This document shows positions 1 to 8,107 of a DNA stretch of 13,308 nucleotides, piece after piece. Under the pieces are notes generated by a model. It saw only the letters and a list, made by a program, of their open reading frames with translations, had not been told where the DNA came from and did not search any database. Within the stretch, counting starts at the first letter, position 1. Every line of letters starts with the position of its first letter. The DNA is from Eubacterium sp. CAG:180 (lineage in GTDB: Bacteria > Bacillota > Clostridia > Oscillospirales > Acutalibacteraceae): the NCBI GenBank assembly GCA_000432435.1, contig HF993131.1, forward strand, positions 1 to 13,308. Direction: 5' to 3'. A program made the position numbers and the translations under genes.

Positions 1-24
1 GAAATATTATTCTTGTCAGTCAAT

Positions 25-1410
25 TTAAAAGTTAATACCTGAATATACTCCGTAGTGGTCGGACACATACCCGTTGTTCAGGTCGTTCAGCACGGTATAA
101 TCTACTGCTTTTCCGTCGGTAAATATAAAATCGATAGGCTCGTTACCGGTAAAGCGATAGCCCCACTCTTGATATGTGGCTGTCTTTTTTGCTCGGTTCG
201 TGCAGTCGTTCAGCTTGGACGCAACGAGCTTATAAGCCGTTCCGTCTTGGGTTTCGTTGAAATCACCGGTCAAAACGGTGCAGTCGGTATTGTTGTATTT
301 TTCTTTTAGCTCATTGAGTTTGTTCATAACTACATTTGCACCGAAATCAGCTGCCTGCTCCGATGCGTTATCCAGATGAGTGTTCAAAAAAATGATGTTT
401 TTGCCGTTCTGCTTATTCAACAGAACAACATAGCTGCAAATTCTGTAGCATCCGGCTTCACAGTGATTACCGTCTTTGTCGGTGTAGGTGTATTTGCTTT
501 CCTTTTCGGGAGTTTCGCTGAGCCAGATTGTGTTCTTTTCCACAGCGGAAAACTTGGTTTTGTTCCAAAATACAGCATTCATTTCGCTGTTCTTTTCTTC
601 GCTGTCGCCGCCTCGCTTTACTCCGTAGTTTTCATAATCCGGCATAGTAGATTTGAGCTTTTCCAGCCAAATAGAATTCATTTCCTGCGTGCCGATTATG
701 TCCGGTTTTATACTGTTCATATAGCTTGCAAATCGGTCACAGCGTTCTGCACTTGAAGTGCCGTCTAATTTTTCACCAAAAGCAGCAGCAACATTGAATG
801 TTACTGCGCTTATGTCGCAGTCAGCGTTTTTCGGAGGTGTATATGTCACTTTAGGTGAGCGATAAACGAAGCAAGAAGAAGCGATAACAACACCGGCGAT
901 TATAAGAGCCACTACGGTATTGTAGGTATTGACTCCCTTTTTGTGAACTGCGTTCTGCAAAATGAATCTAATGAAATATATCAAAAGAGTCAAAATCAAT
1001 CCTGCCTTTACCCTTGCGCCAAATCCGACAGAGCAAAATGACATCAGTACCGTCACACCGAAATTTACGCTGAATGCAATAATATCACGCTTGTATCCGC
1101 TTTTGGCAGAAGTGAAGAAGGAGCAAATTATTTCTGCAATACCAAAAATCACAGCACAGAGTATTGCCGACACAGCAAACAGATATGCCCTGTCGCTCAA
1201 TATGGCGGTTAGGTCTATTCCGTGGTTGTGTATGCTTGCCGCAAAAGTGATTAGCGAAACATTTTTGTGACCTGCATAAAACATCGGCAGGCACAACACA
1301 GCAAGGGATGCTAAAAAAGAGAGCAGCCGCATTATGTGCCACGGGGTTTTAGCCTCAGAATCTTTTAATATGCTTCCGAATTTTTTGTTTGTTTTTGAAT
1401 GATTATCCAT
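25..1410 (-). CDS. Membrane-anchored endonuclease/exonuclease/phosphatase (EEP) family protein
   Basis: The 461-residue protein has two parts. Residues 1-185 hold about five hydrophobic segments (roughly 26-46, 76-99, 109-127, 135-152, 163-183). Residues 198-461 form a complete EEP (DNase I/sphingomyelinase-like) domain. Its expected metal and catalytic residues are all present: N206 in TFNV, E243 in GTQE, H345 in NTHLD, D383 and N385 in TGDFNE, D427 in PIDF, and D451-H452 in SDHYG. The family cleaves phosphodiester or phosphomonoester bonds in nucleic acids, lipids or inositol phosphates; the substrate here cannot be read from sequence. Basic loops after segments 2 and 4 suggest N-in topology, which with five helices places the EEP domain outside the cell (inference). 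It is the last visible gene of the operon, starting 2 nt after the metallophosphoesterase, with GGAGA 7 nt before the ATG. Its membrane part resembles the 207-residue zinc-ribbon protein of the same operon. Confidence 0.88.
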   Translation of the reverse strand: MDNHSKTNKKFGSILKDSEAKTPWHIMRLLSFLASLAVLCLPMFYAGHKNVSLITFAASIHNHGIDLTAILSDRAYLFAVSAILCAVIFGIAEIICSFFTSAKSGYKRDIIAFSVNFGVTVLMSFCSVGFGARVKAGLILTLLIYFIRFILQNAVHKKGVNTYNTVVALIIAGVVIASSCFVYRSPKVTYTPPKNADCDISAVTFNVAAAFGEKLDGTSSAERCDRFASYMNSIKPDIIGTQEMNSIWLEKLKSTMPDYENYGVKRGGDSEEKNSEMNAVFWNKTKFSAVEKNTIWLSETPEKESKYTYTDKDGNHCEAGCYRICSYVVLLNKQNGKNIIFLNTHLDNASEQAADFGANVVMNKLNELKEKYNNTDCTVLTGDFNETQDGTAYKLVASKLNDCTNRAKKTATYQEWGYRFTGNEPIDFIFTDGKAVDYTVLNDLNNGYVSDHYGVYSGINF

Positions 1411-1412
1411 TT

Positions 1413-2822
1413 TTATTCTCCAAAATAAACAGTAGCGTTTCTGTCGCTGTCCGCACCTCTGTTTACCAGCGGCAAAACAGCCTCACTAATACTCGATAGG
1501 CCGATTGAATTGAGCTTTTTACCGAACGGTTTTGCAAGACGGTCGGCTTTCTTCAACACTGAACATGTCATTTTGTATTCTGTGGAGGAAGTAGGTATGT
1601 TTCCGTCGCCTCTGTAAAGATTTGCCGCAATGTTGATAACAAATGGGACTACTTTTTTTGAGCTGATTTTGCTTATTTCGCTCTTGCTTACACCACTCGA
1701 AAAACGAACGAAGTGCCATACCTTTCCGAATGTAAGATGATTTAGAAATTTAGCAAAACTATGAATAATGGGCTTGTATTTTTTACTCGTTTCCTTAGAG
1801 ATACTCATGCCTACGGCAAAGTCGGCAAAATTGTCGTAGTCATATTCGGCATCGTACAGTGCTTTTGATACAACGCCCAAAAACAAGTCTTTTGTGTACT
1901 CCTCGAGGGCAAGCCCGTTTGTATCGATGCTGTCTGCGCAGTCTGCACAAATGGTTTTTATTTCTGCTTTTTTCTGTTCTTTGTTCAGCACTATTTGGCG
2001 ATAATACGGCGGAAATCCCGTTAATGCCGCTGTAGAAATGTCATAAAACTTTTTGTTTCCTATTTTGCAATAAGAAATGTTGTGCATATGCGTATGACCG
2101 GTAAGCACAAAATCAAAGCCTAAGTCGGAAAGCTGATTCCTGCGCAGCTCATATTCATTCAGCATATCACCCTTTGCAACAGCCGCATATATAGGCGACG
2201 GCGGCACAAGAGGGTGATGTGTCATTGCTATAATGTATTGACCGTCTCTTTTTGCATTGTTCGCTTCTGTTTTTACCCAGTTCATCAGTTCGTCGCTGAA
2301 TCCGCAATCGGGATCGCCGTAGTCATCGTTGAGTGCAAACAGGCGGTATCCGTCTGCAAGCTGTGCCACATACGACATTGTGCTTTTGTGCTTTGCGATG
2401 GCGTTGTTATAGCCAAAATCGCCGTAGTATTTCAAAAGTTGTGTTCGGTTTACTGACTCAACCTCTATATACTTGTCGTTTTTGTCTATGCCGTATGTGG
2501 GCATACGAGGAGTGGTATAGTCGTGGGTTGCGGTTATAACATACACTCTCTTGCCCTTTTGCTGTAGCTTTTTCAGAGCGGCTTTCATCTCGTCGTGAGA
2601 GGTCCTTTCGCCGTTATATGTAAGGTCACCGCTTATGAGAACAATGTCCGGCGTATCATTTTTGCACAAGCAGTCAAAGGTGTGCTCAACGATTTCTTCG
2701 CTCCTGCTGAAAAAGAGCTGGCCCGGCTTTGGCTTTTTGTTTTTGTCAAAGCCGTCCACAAAATTCTTTTTTGAATAGTAATGGGTGTCGCTGATAACCG
2801 TGAATTTCAATTCATCATTCAT
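1413..2822 (-). CDS. Calcineurin-like metallophosphoesterase
   Basis: The 469-residue protein has no signal peptide or membrane segment, so it is probably cytoplasmic. The N-terminal half carries the calcineurin-like motifs in order: D12 and H14 in SDTH, G65-D66 in GDLTYNGE, a degenerate GNHD motif read as ATHD at 98-101, H202-H203 in THHP, and H243/H245 in GHTHMH. Such enzymes use a two-metal centre to hydrolyse phosphomonoesters or phosphodiesters. The Asn of GNHD, normally a metal ligand, is Thr99, which is unusual and could mean altered metal use or a family-specific variant. Residues from about 290 onward form a C-terminal extension I do not recognise. The start overlaps the alpha-mannosidase stop as ATGA, and GAGGG lies 8 nt upstream, so translation is probably coupled. 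Its place in a glycan operon suggests a sugar-phosphate or phosphodiester substrate (inference). Confidence 0.88.
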   Translation of the reverse strand: MNDELKFTVISDTHYYSKKNFVDGFDKNKKPKPGQLFFSRSEEIVEHTFDCLCKNDTPDIVLISGDLTYNGERTSHDEMKAALKKLQQKGKRVYVITATHDYTTPRMPTYGIDKNDKYIEVESVNRTQLLKYYGDFGYNNAIAKHKSTMSYVAQLADGYRLFALNDDYGDPDCGFSDELMNWVKTEANNAKRDGQYIIAMTHHPLVPPSPIYAAVAKGDMLNEYELRRNQLSDLGFDFVLTGHTHMHNISYCKIGNKKFYDISTAALTGFPPYYRQIVLNKEQKKAEIKTICADCADSIDTNGLALEEYTKDLFLGVVSKALYDAEYDYDNFADFAVGMSISKETSKKYKPIIHSFAKFLNHLTFGKVWHFVRFSSGVSKSEISKISSKKVVPFVINIAANLYRGDGNIPTSSTEYKMTCSVLKKADRLAKPFGKKLNSIGLSSISEAVLPLVNRGADSDRNATVYFGE

Positions 2823-5800
2823 TCTTCTTTCCCTCTGTTATTGGCTTTTATGAACTCGTCTTTGTCGTTTAGATTCCATACACATTTACCTAAGATGTAT
2901 TCAGCCTTTTCTTTCTTGCTCATTTTGAATGTAAAAGGTCTGTTGTTTTGGATTTCGTCATAGACAGGAGCGGCGAGAGTTGCTTTTCCGTCGTGCAGAG
3001 AGCAAGCCGCCAAAATTACAATGTCGCTGTCATTAGGCAAAATGACGGTGCTGTTTTTAGGCACATCAAATTCGACAATGTAAAAGTACATACTTTTTGC
3101 AATTTCATCCTTGCCGTTTTTGTGACAATGGGTTGCTTCATATGCGATTTTGCCTTTTTTGATATATGCGGTTTCACCGAAGTCGTACAAATCCCATCTT
3201 GCAAAACGCTCAAAGCAGGAATTTACCTTTGCCTTTACTCCTCTGCCGTTTATGACAAATTCGGCGTCTTTATCCCCGACCAATGAGGCACAAAGAAGTG
3301 CAATTTTGCTGTCTTTACTGCCCGTATTTATCTTTTGTGCAGAGGCAGTAAGAGCGTTGTTTTCATTCTTGTTAATGATGAATTTGTATCCGTTTGAATT
3401 GATTTCATCAGGCACAATTTCAAACGGAACAGTATAGTCATAGTCGCCGCATTCGCCTTGCTTTGTGATAATATTTTTGTCGAGAGGCAGTTCAATCGGT
3501 ACAGCCTTTTCCGCTTTTACCTTTTCACCGCTCTTTAGCTTGAGTGCAAAACTTTTGATTTCGTATGGTTTAAAGCTTGTAATAAGTTTTCCGTCCTTTA
3601 TTTCAGCCTTGCCCTTGTATTCTTCACTTGCAAAAACTTCTTTTGCATCCTCTATGCCGTTTCCGAGTGTGAGCGAAAATTTGTTTATGGTTTTGTTTGC
3701 ACCCTCATTGAGCCTTATGATGATTTCATCGCTGTTTTCGGCTTTTTTGATAGCACGAACAATGACATCGTTGGAAGAAACACTGCCGAAAGAATAATTT
3801 GTACCCAAAGCTCCGTTGTGCTTTTTGCAAATATATGCAGTCATAGGAGTAATGAATTTTCGTGCCTCAAGCTGTGTGTCTGTGCCGACATCTCCCTTGT
3901 GGCTGAAAATGGCGAATGAATATCTGTTGAGCCCCAAGTCCATCATTGACTGCATAGAGTCGATTCGATAGTTGTGCTTAGGCGTGTGCAGAACGGTAAA
4001 TCTCAGCGTGCTGTCGTTGAATTTGTCCCAGCCGTATTTACATTCGCTGATTACGGATACACCGCTTTTTCCGTTTTTGTCTGTAATGTCTGCCCAATTT
4101 TGAGCAGGTACCTCATAGAGTTTGTCGCACATATTCTGCCTTTTTATTGCACCGAGCCCCAGGTCAAATGTGGCTGTGCCGTTGCTTACATTAAAGCTGA
4201 ATTGCTCTTTTGCCAATGTGCGCAGAGACTGCCATTCTATTTCGGAATATACCTCTACACATTTTCCGCCGTCCGAAAGTGCAATAATGTTTGTGAAGGT
4301 ACTCTTTTTGTCACGCTGTGTAACCTTGAATGCGACACGGCATGGGCCTTTTTCGATTATTTGCATTTTAGATTTAACGGGGATTCTGTCTGCCGCATTT
4401 TTGTTTTCGTTATAATCCATTTCCCACGCAGGCCAAACGCGTGAGCCGTTGTACTTGAGCAGCCCGAGAGAAACAGGCTCTTTCAGAATTTGGAAATTGT
4501 TTTGTTCCTTGTCAATAATTGACGCAATATCGCCGTTTGGATTTAGGGTGACGATATACTTTTGATTTTCCATTCTGTTCTTTGAGATGGAAACAGCACT
4601 TTCTGCGTCGCACGGTATATCGCTTACTCTCGCATCATAAATTCTTGTACCGAGACTCTTTACATCTGCAATGAACAGAATTTCGGTATAAGTGTTGGTT
4701 CGGTTTATAACTTGACTCTTAATCTCGTTTCCGTCATCATCGAACACTCTCACATTTTTATTGCCTATACCGCTAAGTCTGGTAGTTACGGTCTGCTGCC
4801 TTTGGGACTCAATCGGGTTGTATACCATAATAGGTGTACCCTTGCAAAAATCTGTTTTCATATTCAGTGCCAGTGCCGATGCGGAAGCTTCCAGCTCGTT
4901 TGCAAATTGATTCATTGACACGGCATAGTCGTTCCATGAACGCTTGTAAACTCTTTGGCAGCTTGTACCCGGAATATCATCGTGGAATTGGTGAGCAATG
5001 AATCTTTTCCAGGCTATGTCGATAGCACTCTTGTTATATTCTTTGATGCCGAGATAAGATGCTGTTACACTTGCTCTTTCTGCAATGTCAGCCAGTTCCT
5101 GACATCTTCTGTTCCAGCGTTTTCCCACCGCTCTGGAAGTGTAACCGCCTACTGCGTGGTCTTTCATGACCAGCTCATTGTTCCAGACAGGGAGCTTCGC
5201 CTTTTGCTCCGGTGTGAAATTTTCGTCAATATCGTGATAAATTCGGTCGGCTGAAGATGCCAAAACCTCAATATCACTTCTGTTGTTTTTGCTTATTTCT
5301 TCTTCAACAAATTTTACGCTTTTTTCCTTGGGTGCGCCGCCACGGTCACCGATTCCGTGGAAAATATAAGTCATATCGAGATCGTATTTTTCATTCTCTT
5401 TCAGTTTGTTTTGGACAAAATCCCAGTCACGCAATTTTTTGAGCGTAAAGTAGTAGTCGTGAGGATTTACACTCGCATATATCTCGTTGCCGTCTACGCC
5501 TCTCCATCGACCTATGTCAAACGGCACTCCGTAGGCACTACCCCAAGCGAGCTTTTGGGTGGTGAATCCCATCAGATTGGCGTGACTTGCGATGCTCGGC
5601 AATGCCCAGCCGAAGCCAAAGCAGTCCGGCAAATATATATCAACGCTTCTTTTTCCGAATTTTTTGTCAAAATATGAGTTGCCGAAAAGAATGTTTCTAA
5701 ACAAAGCCTCAGGTGACGGAATGTTTACGTCTCCGTTTTCAAATGAAGAACCGCAAACATTCCATCTTCCTTCTTTTATATATTCTTTCATTTTGTCAAA

Positions 5801-6004
5801 AAGTTCCGGATAATACTCCTCCATCAGCTCGTATCTGTATGAGCCTTCAAATGAAAAAGTGTATGTAGGATATTTTTTGAACAACTTGAAGTTGTCAACA
5901 AGTGTGTTGTAGATATATTTGCTTACGGTAGTTTCAAAGTCCCAGCTCCAAACGGTGTCGAGATGTGCGGTTGCGACTGTATAGATTTTCTTTTTATTGC
6001 TCAT
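2819..6004 (-). CDS. Alpha-mannosidase, glycoside hydrolase family 38
   Basis: This 1061-residue protein has the features of GH38 retaining, zinc-dependent alpha-mannosidases. HLDTVW at 14-19 supplies His14 and Asp16 as zinc ligands. LPDCFGFGW at 125-133 supplies Asp127, which corresponds to the catalytic nucleophile and metal ligand. GIGDRGGAP occurs at 217-225, a VGGYTSRA stretch at about 285-292, and HQFHDDIPGTS around His341 supplies the last zinc ligand. The remainder is the long beta-rich C-terminal region usual for the family; the length is slightly above the common 850-1050 residues. There is no signal peptide, so it should act in the cytoplasm, trimming mannose from imported alpha-mannosides such as N-glycan fragments or mannan oligosaccharides. 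The start overlaps the zinc-ribbon gene by 11 nt, with GAGGA 11 nt before the ATG. The family assignment is firm; linkage specificity cannot be told. Confidence 0.95.
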   Translation of the reverse strand: MSNKKKIYTVATAHLDTVWSWDFETTVSKYIYNTLVDNFKLFKKYPTYTFSFEGSYRYELMEEYYPELFDKMKEYIKEGRWNVCGSSFENGDVNIPSPEALFRNILFGNSYFDKKFGKRSVDIYLPDCFGFGWALPSIASHANLMGFTTQKLAWGSAYGVPFDIGRWRGVDGNEIYASVNPHDYYFTLKKLRDWDFVQNKLKENEKYDLDMTYIFHGIGDRGGAPKEKSVKFVEEEISKNNRSDIEVLASSADRIYHDIDENFTPEQKAKLPVWNNELVMKDHAVGGYTSRAVGKRWNRRCQELADIAERASVTASYLGIKEYNKSAIDIAWKRFIAHQFHDDIPGTSCQRVYKRSWNDYAVSMNQFANELEASASALALNMKTDFCKGTPIMVYNPIESQRQQTVTTRLSGIGNKNVRVFDDDGNEIKSQVINRTNTYTEILFIADVKSLGTRIYDARVSDIPCDAESAVSISKNRMENQKYIVTLNPNGDIASIIDKEQNNFQILKEPVSLGLLKYNGSRVWPAWEMDYNENKNAADRIPVKSKMQIIEKGPCRVAFKVTQRDKKSTFTNIIALSDGGKCVEVYSEIEWQSLRTLAKEQFSFNVSNGTATFDLGLGAIKRQNMCDKLYEVPAQNWADITDKNGKSGVSVISECKYGWDKFNDSTLRFTVLHTPKHNYRIDSMQSMMDLGLNRYSFAIFSHKGDVGTDTQLEARKFITPMTAYICKKHNGALGTNYSFGSVSSNDVIVRAIKKAENSDEIIIRLNEGANKTINKFSLTLGNGIEDAKEVFASEEYKGKAEIKDGKLITSFKPYEIKSFALKLKSGEKVKAEKAVPIELPLDKNIITKQGECGDYDYTVPFEIVPDEINSNGYKFIINKNENNALTASAQKINTGSKDSKIALLCASLVGDKDAEFVINGRGVKAKVNSCFERFARWDLYDFGETAYIKKGKIAYEATHCHKNGKDEIAKSMYFYIVEFDVPKNSTVILPNDSDIVILAACSLHDGKATLAAPVYDEIQNNRPFTFKMSKKEKAEYILGKCVWNLNDKDEFIKANNRGKEE

Positions 6005-6617
6005 TGTTTTTATTTTCCTCGATACTTTTTTTATACTTTTTGTGTAGGTACAATGTGAGTATTTGGAGCAGAATTACTGCTGCCGCCCCTGCATAAATGC
6101 TTGCCCCGTTTATAACAGCGGCTGTGCTTAAAGCTATAAATGTGCAGATTTGTATGCCCGACAAAATGATATTTCGCTTATATCCGTTTTTTGTATAAGA
6201 AAACAGGGATATAACCGCACAAACCAGCGAAGTCAAAATAACTGCCGCAAAGGATATAAAGCAAAGCAGCATTGCTTTGTTTTGGAACACCGATGCGGAA
6301 TCCGAAATGATACTTTTAATTATTGATATAAGATTTATGCCTGCACCGTTCACTTTATATACAGGTATCAGCAGTGCGACTATCGGCAGAAAAAACGATA
6401 TGAGTCTGACGATTGCTATGGGCGAGCCGATGGAGGACTTCTTGAGTCCGTTCAAAAAATTATCGAATCGTTCCCATTCTTTTTCTGCCCTTATTTTGTC
6501 GCTTTCGAGCCTTTCGTCAAAGCCGTATTGCACGATATTCACGCCGCAGCTCGGACAGTTTGGCTTGAGATAAAACGGGCTTAACTTGGCACCGCATTTA
6601 GGACATTTGTTACTCAT
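5994..6617 (-). CDS. Zinc-ribbon protein with four membrane segments, function unknown
   Basis: The 207-residue protein opens with a zinc ribbon: CPKC (C5, C8) and CPSC (C21, C24), the four-cysteine pattern that binds one zinc. A charged, probably helical linker follows (about 31-60), then four hydrophobic segments at about 66-87, 114-139, 149-170 and 172-191, and a Lys-rich tail. Positive residues in the NGYKRN loop and the tail suggest that both ends and the zinc ribbon are cytoplasmic. The membrane part aligns by eye with the N-terminal part of the EEP protein at the end of the operon: RLISF versus RLLSF in the first helix, and KNGYKRNI versus KSGYKRDI between helices 2 and 3. It overlaps the transporter gene by 8 nt and has GGAGG 8 nt before its ATG. 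It could be an accessory of the transporter or of a membrane complex, but nothing fixes its role. Confidence 0.85.
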   Translation of the reverse strand: MSNKCPKCGAKLSPFYLKPNCPSCGVNIVQYGFDERLESDKIRAEKEWERFDNFLNGLKKSSIGSPIAIVRLISFFLPIVALLIPVYKVNGAGINLISIIKSIISDSASVFQNKAMLLCFISFAAVILTSLVCAVISLFSYTKNGYKRNIILSGIQICTFIALSTAAVINGASIYAGAAAVILLQILTLYLHKKYKKSIEENKNNEQ

Positions 6618-8070
6618 TTTCGTTGCCTCCCATCGTCTGAACTTTTGCTTTTTCTTCTCGTCTGTTTTTTAAGTCCTCACGAATTTGCTTTAGCTTTTCG
6701 CCATTCAGATCGTAGAATGCGTACGGAATAAGAGTAATGAGACCTAACAGTTTAGGTATCAGAATAAACAGCGCCCATATCCACAAGTCAGTGTGTTCTC
6801 CTTTTACGGCTACCGAATTACCGACTGTGTCTTTAGTGAAAGTTAAACCTATCAGAGGCAGCAGTGCAGTACCGATAGAGGTGGACAGAGAACCGGTCAG
6901 CTTGCCTACAAAGGTGAGTACGGAAAAGCTGACTCCCTCATTTCTTTTTCCCGTTTTCCATTCCATATAGTCTACCGTGTCGCCTATCATCTCAGTAGGA
7001 ATGACATTGTTGACAGTTTGGAAAAAGGCAAAGAAAAAGTTTTGGAGCATAAGCAGAACAGAGATGGCAACAACATTTGTTTTATAAAATCCGAGGCCGC
7101 AGAAGAATACTGCCGTGCCCAAAACAGCGTTGAAAATAATATTCATCATAACTATATGCTTGTTGTCCATTTTTTCTTTCAGCTTTGGTATCAGCAAATA
7201 TGATATAAAGCCAAGCAGAGTACCCGGCAGAGTTATCCACAAAACAGCAGAGTTCAGGTCGAGTACCTCCGAATAGTAGTAGGTCTGAAAAACATTTGAT
7301 ATACCGCCGAGACTTCCGAGCACATTCGCAACAATAATTAGGAGCAGCGGCTTGTTTTTAATGAGGACTTTGAAGTTATCAAGCAGTGACGGCTCCTTTA
7401 CGCTTTGACTTACTCTTTCTCTTATTTTCAGTCCTGCAAGAGAGAACAGCCCCATACCGAACACACCTGCTATACAAGCGAGAATCAAAAAGTCCTGTGC
7501 AAGTGTGATATTCCAAACACCTTTGTTACTGAAATCCATCATAACCACAAGCATTGTTGTCGAAAGGCCGCCGATAAGGCCTGACAAAAATCTTGCAGTT
7601 GAAATAACCCTTGTTCTGTCACTCGTCGACGGCGAAATAGCCGCACTCATACTCCAAAACGGAACATCACCGAGAGTATAAAACAGTTCCCATATAAAAT
7701 AGGAAACATACATATAAATGATTTTTACGGTCGTCGATTTTGCATCTGCCAATATTTCTGGACCGGCAAACAACATAATCGTAGTTATTGCAAGAGGCAG
7801 CGGCACAAACAAAAGATAAGGCCTCAGTTTGCCGTATCTCGTTCTCGTTTTGTCAATTATTCCGCCCATAAGCGGATCGTTTACTGTGTCCCAAATGCCC
7901 AGGAATAAAATCATTGTTGACACTGCAGCAGGAGGAATTTCAAAAACCTTTGTAAAAAACAGCGAAAGGTATCCGCCGGCTATCAGATTGTATCCGAACA
8001 CCTGACCTGCATTTGCAAGACCGTATGACAGCGTTTCTTTTACGCCTACATACCTTGTTTCTTTTTCCAT
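6610..8070 (-). CDS. GPH-family sugar:cation symporter (MFS_2, MelB-like)
   Basis: The 486-residue protein has about twelve hydrophobic segments and the signature of the glycoside-pentoside-hexuronide:cation symporters. WDTVNDPLMGGIID at about 60-73 is followed by KTRTRYGKLRPYLL. D61 and D65 fall where MelB has its cation-binding aspartates, and the loop Asp73/Arg pattern is the usual MFS-like gate. The family imports oligosaccharides or glycosides with Na+ or H+ without phosphorylating them. Here it is the only visible importer for the glycosidases of the operon. It starts 37 nt after the GH4 gene with GGAGC 8 nt before the ATG, and its end overlaps the zinc-ribbon gene. The hydrophilic C-terminus (about 460-486) is rich in Lys and Glu and presumably cytoplasmic. 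The substrate is inferred from neighbours as a mannose-containing glycoside; it could also be a beta-glucoside or uronide. Confidence 0.92.
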   Translation of the reverse strand: MEKETRYVGVKETLSYGLANAGQVFGYNLIAGGYLSLFFTKVFEIPPAAVSTMILFLGIWDTVNDPLMGGIIDKTRTRYGKLRPYLLFVPLPLAITTIMLFAGPEILADAKSTTVKIIYMYVSYFIWELFYTLGDVPFWSMSAAISPSTSDRTRVISTARFLSGLIGGLSTTMLVVMMDFSNKGVWNITLAQDFLILACIAGVFGMGLFSLAGLKIRERVSQSVKEPSLLDNFKVLIKNKPLLLIIVANVLGSLGGISNVFQTYYYSEVLDLNSAVLWITLPGTLLGFISYLLIPKLKEKMDNKHIVMMNIIFNAVLGTAVFFCGLGFYKTNVVAISVLLMLQNFFFAFFQTVNNVIPTEMIGDTVDYMEWKTGKRNEGVSFSVLTFVGKLTGSLSTSIGTALLPLIGLTFTKDTVGNSVAVKGEHTDLWIWALFILIPKLLGLITLIPYAFYDLNGEKLKQIREDLKNRREEKAKVQTMGGNENE

Positions 8071-8107
8071 AAAAATTAGCTCCGTTCAATAATTTTTATC
8101 TGGTTTT

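Noticed and set aside
3974..4444. Open frame of 156 codons on the plus strand
   Set aside because: It is antisense to the GH38 gene, rich in Cys and Phe, has no ribosome binding site and looks like a shadow of the true gene.
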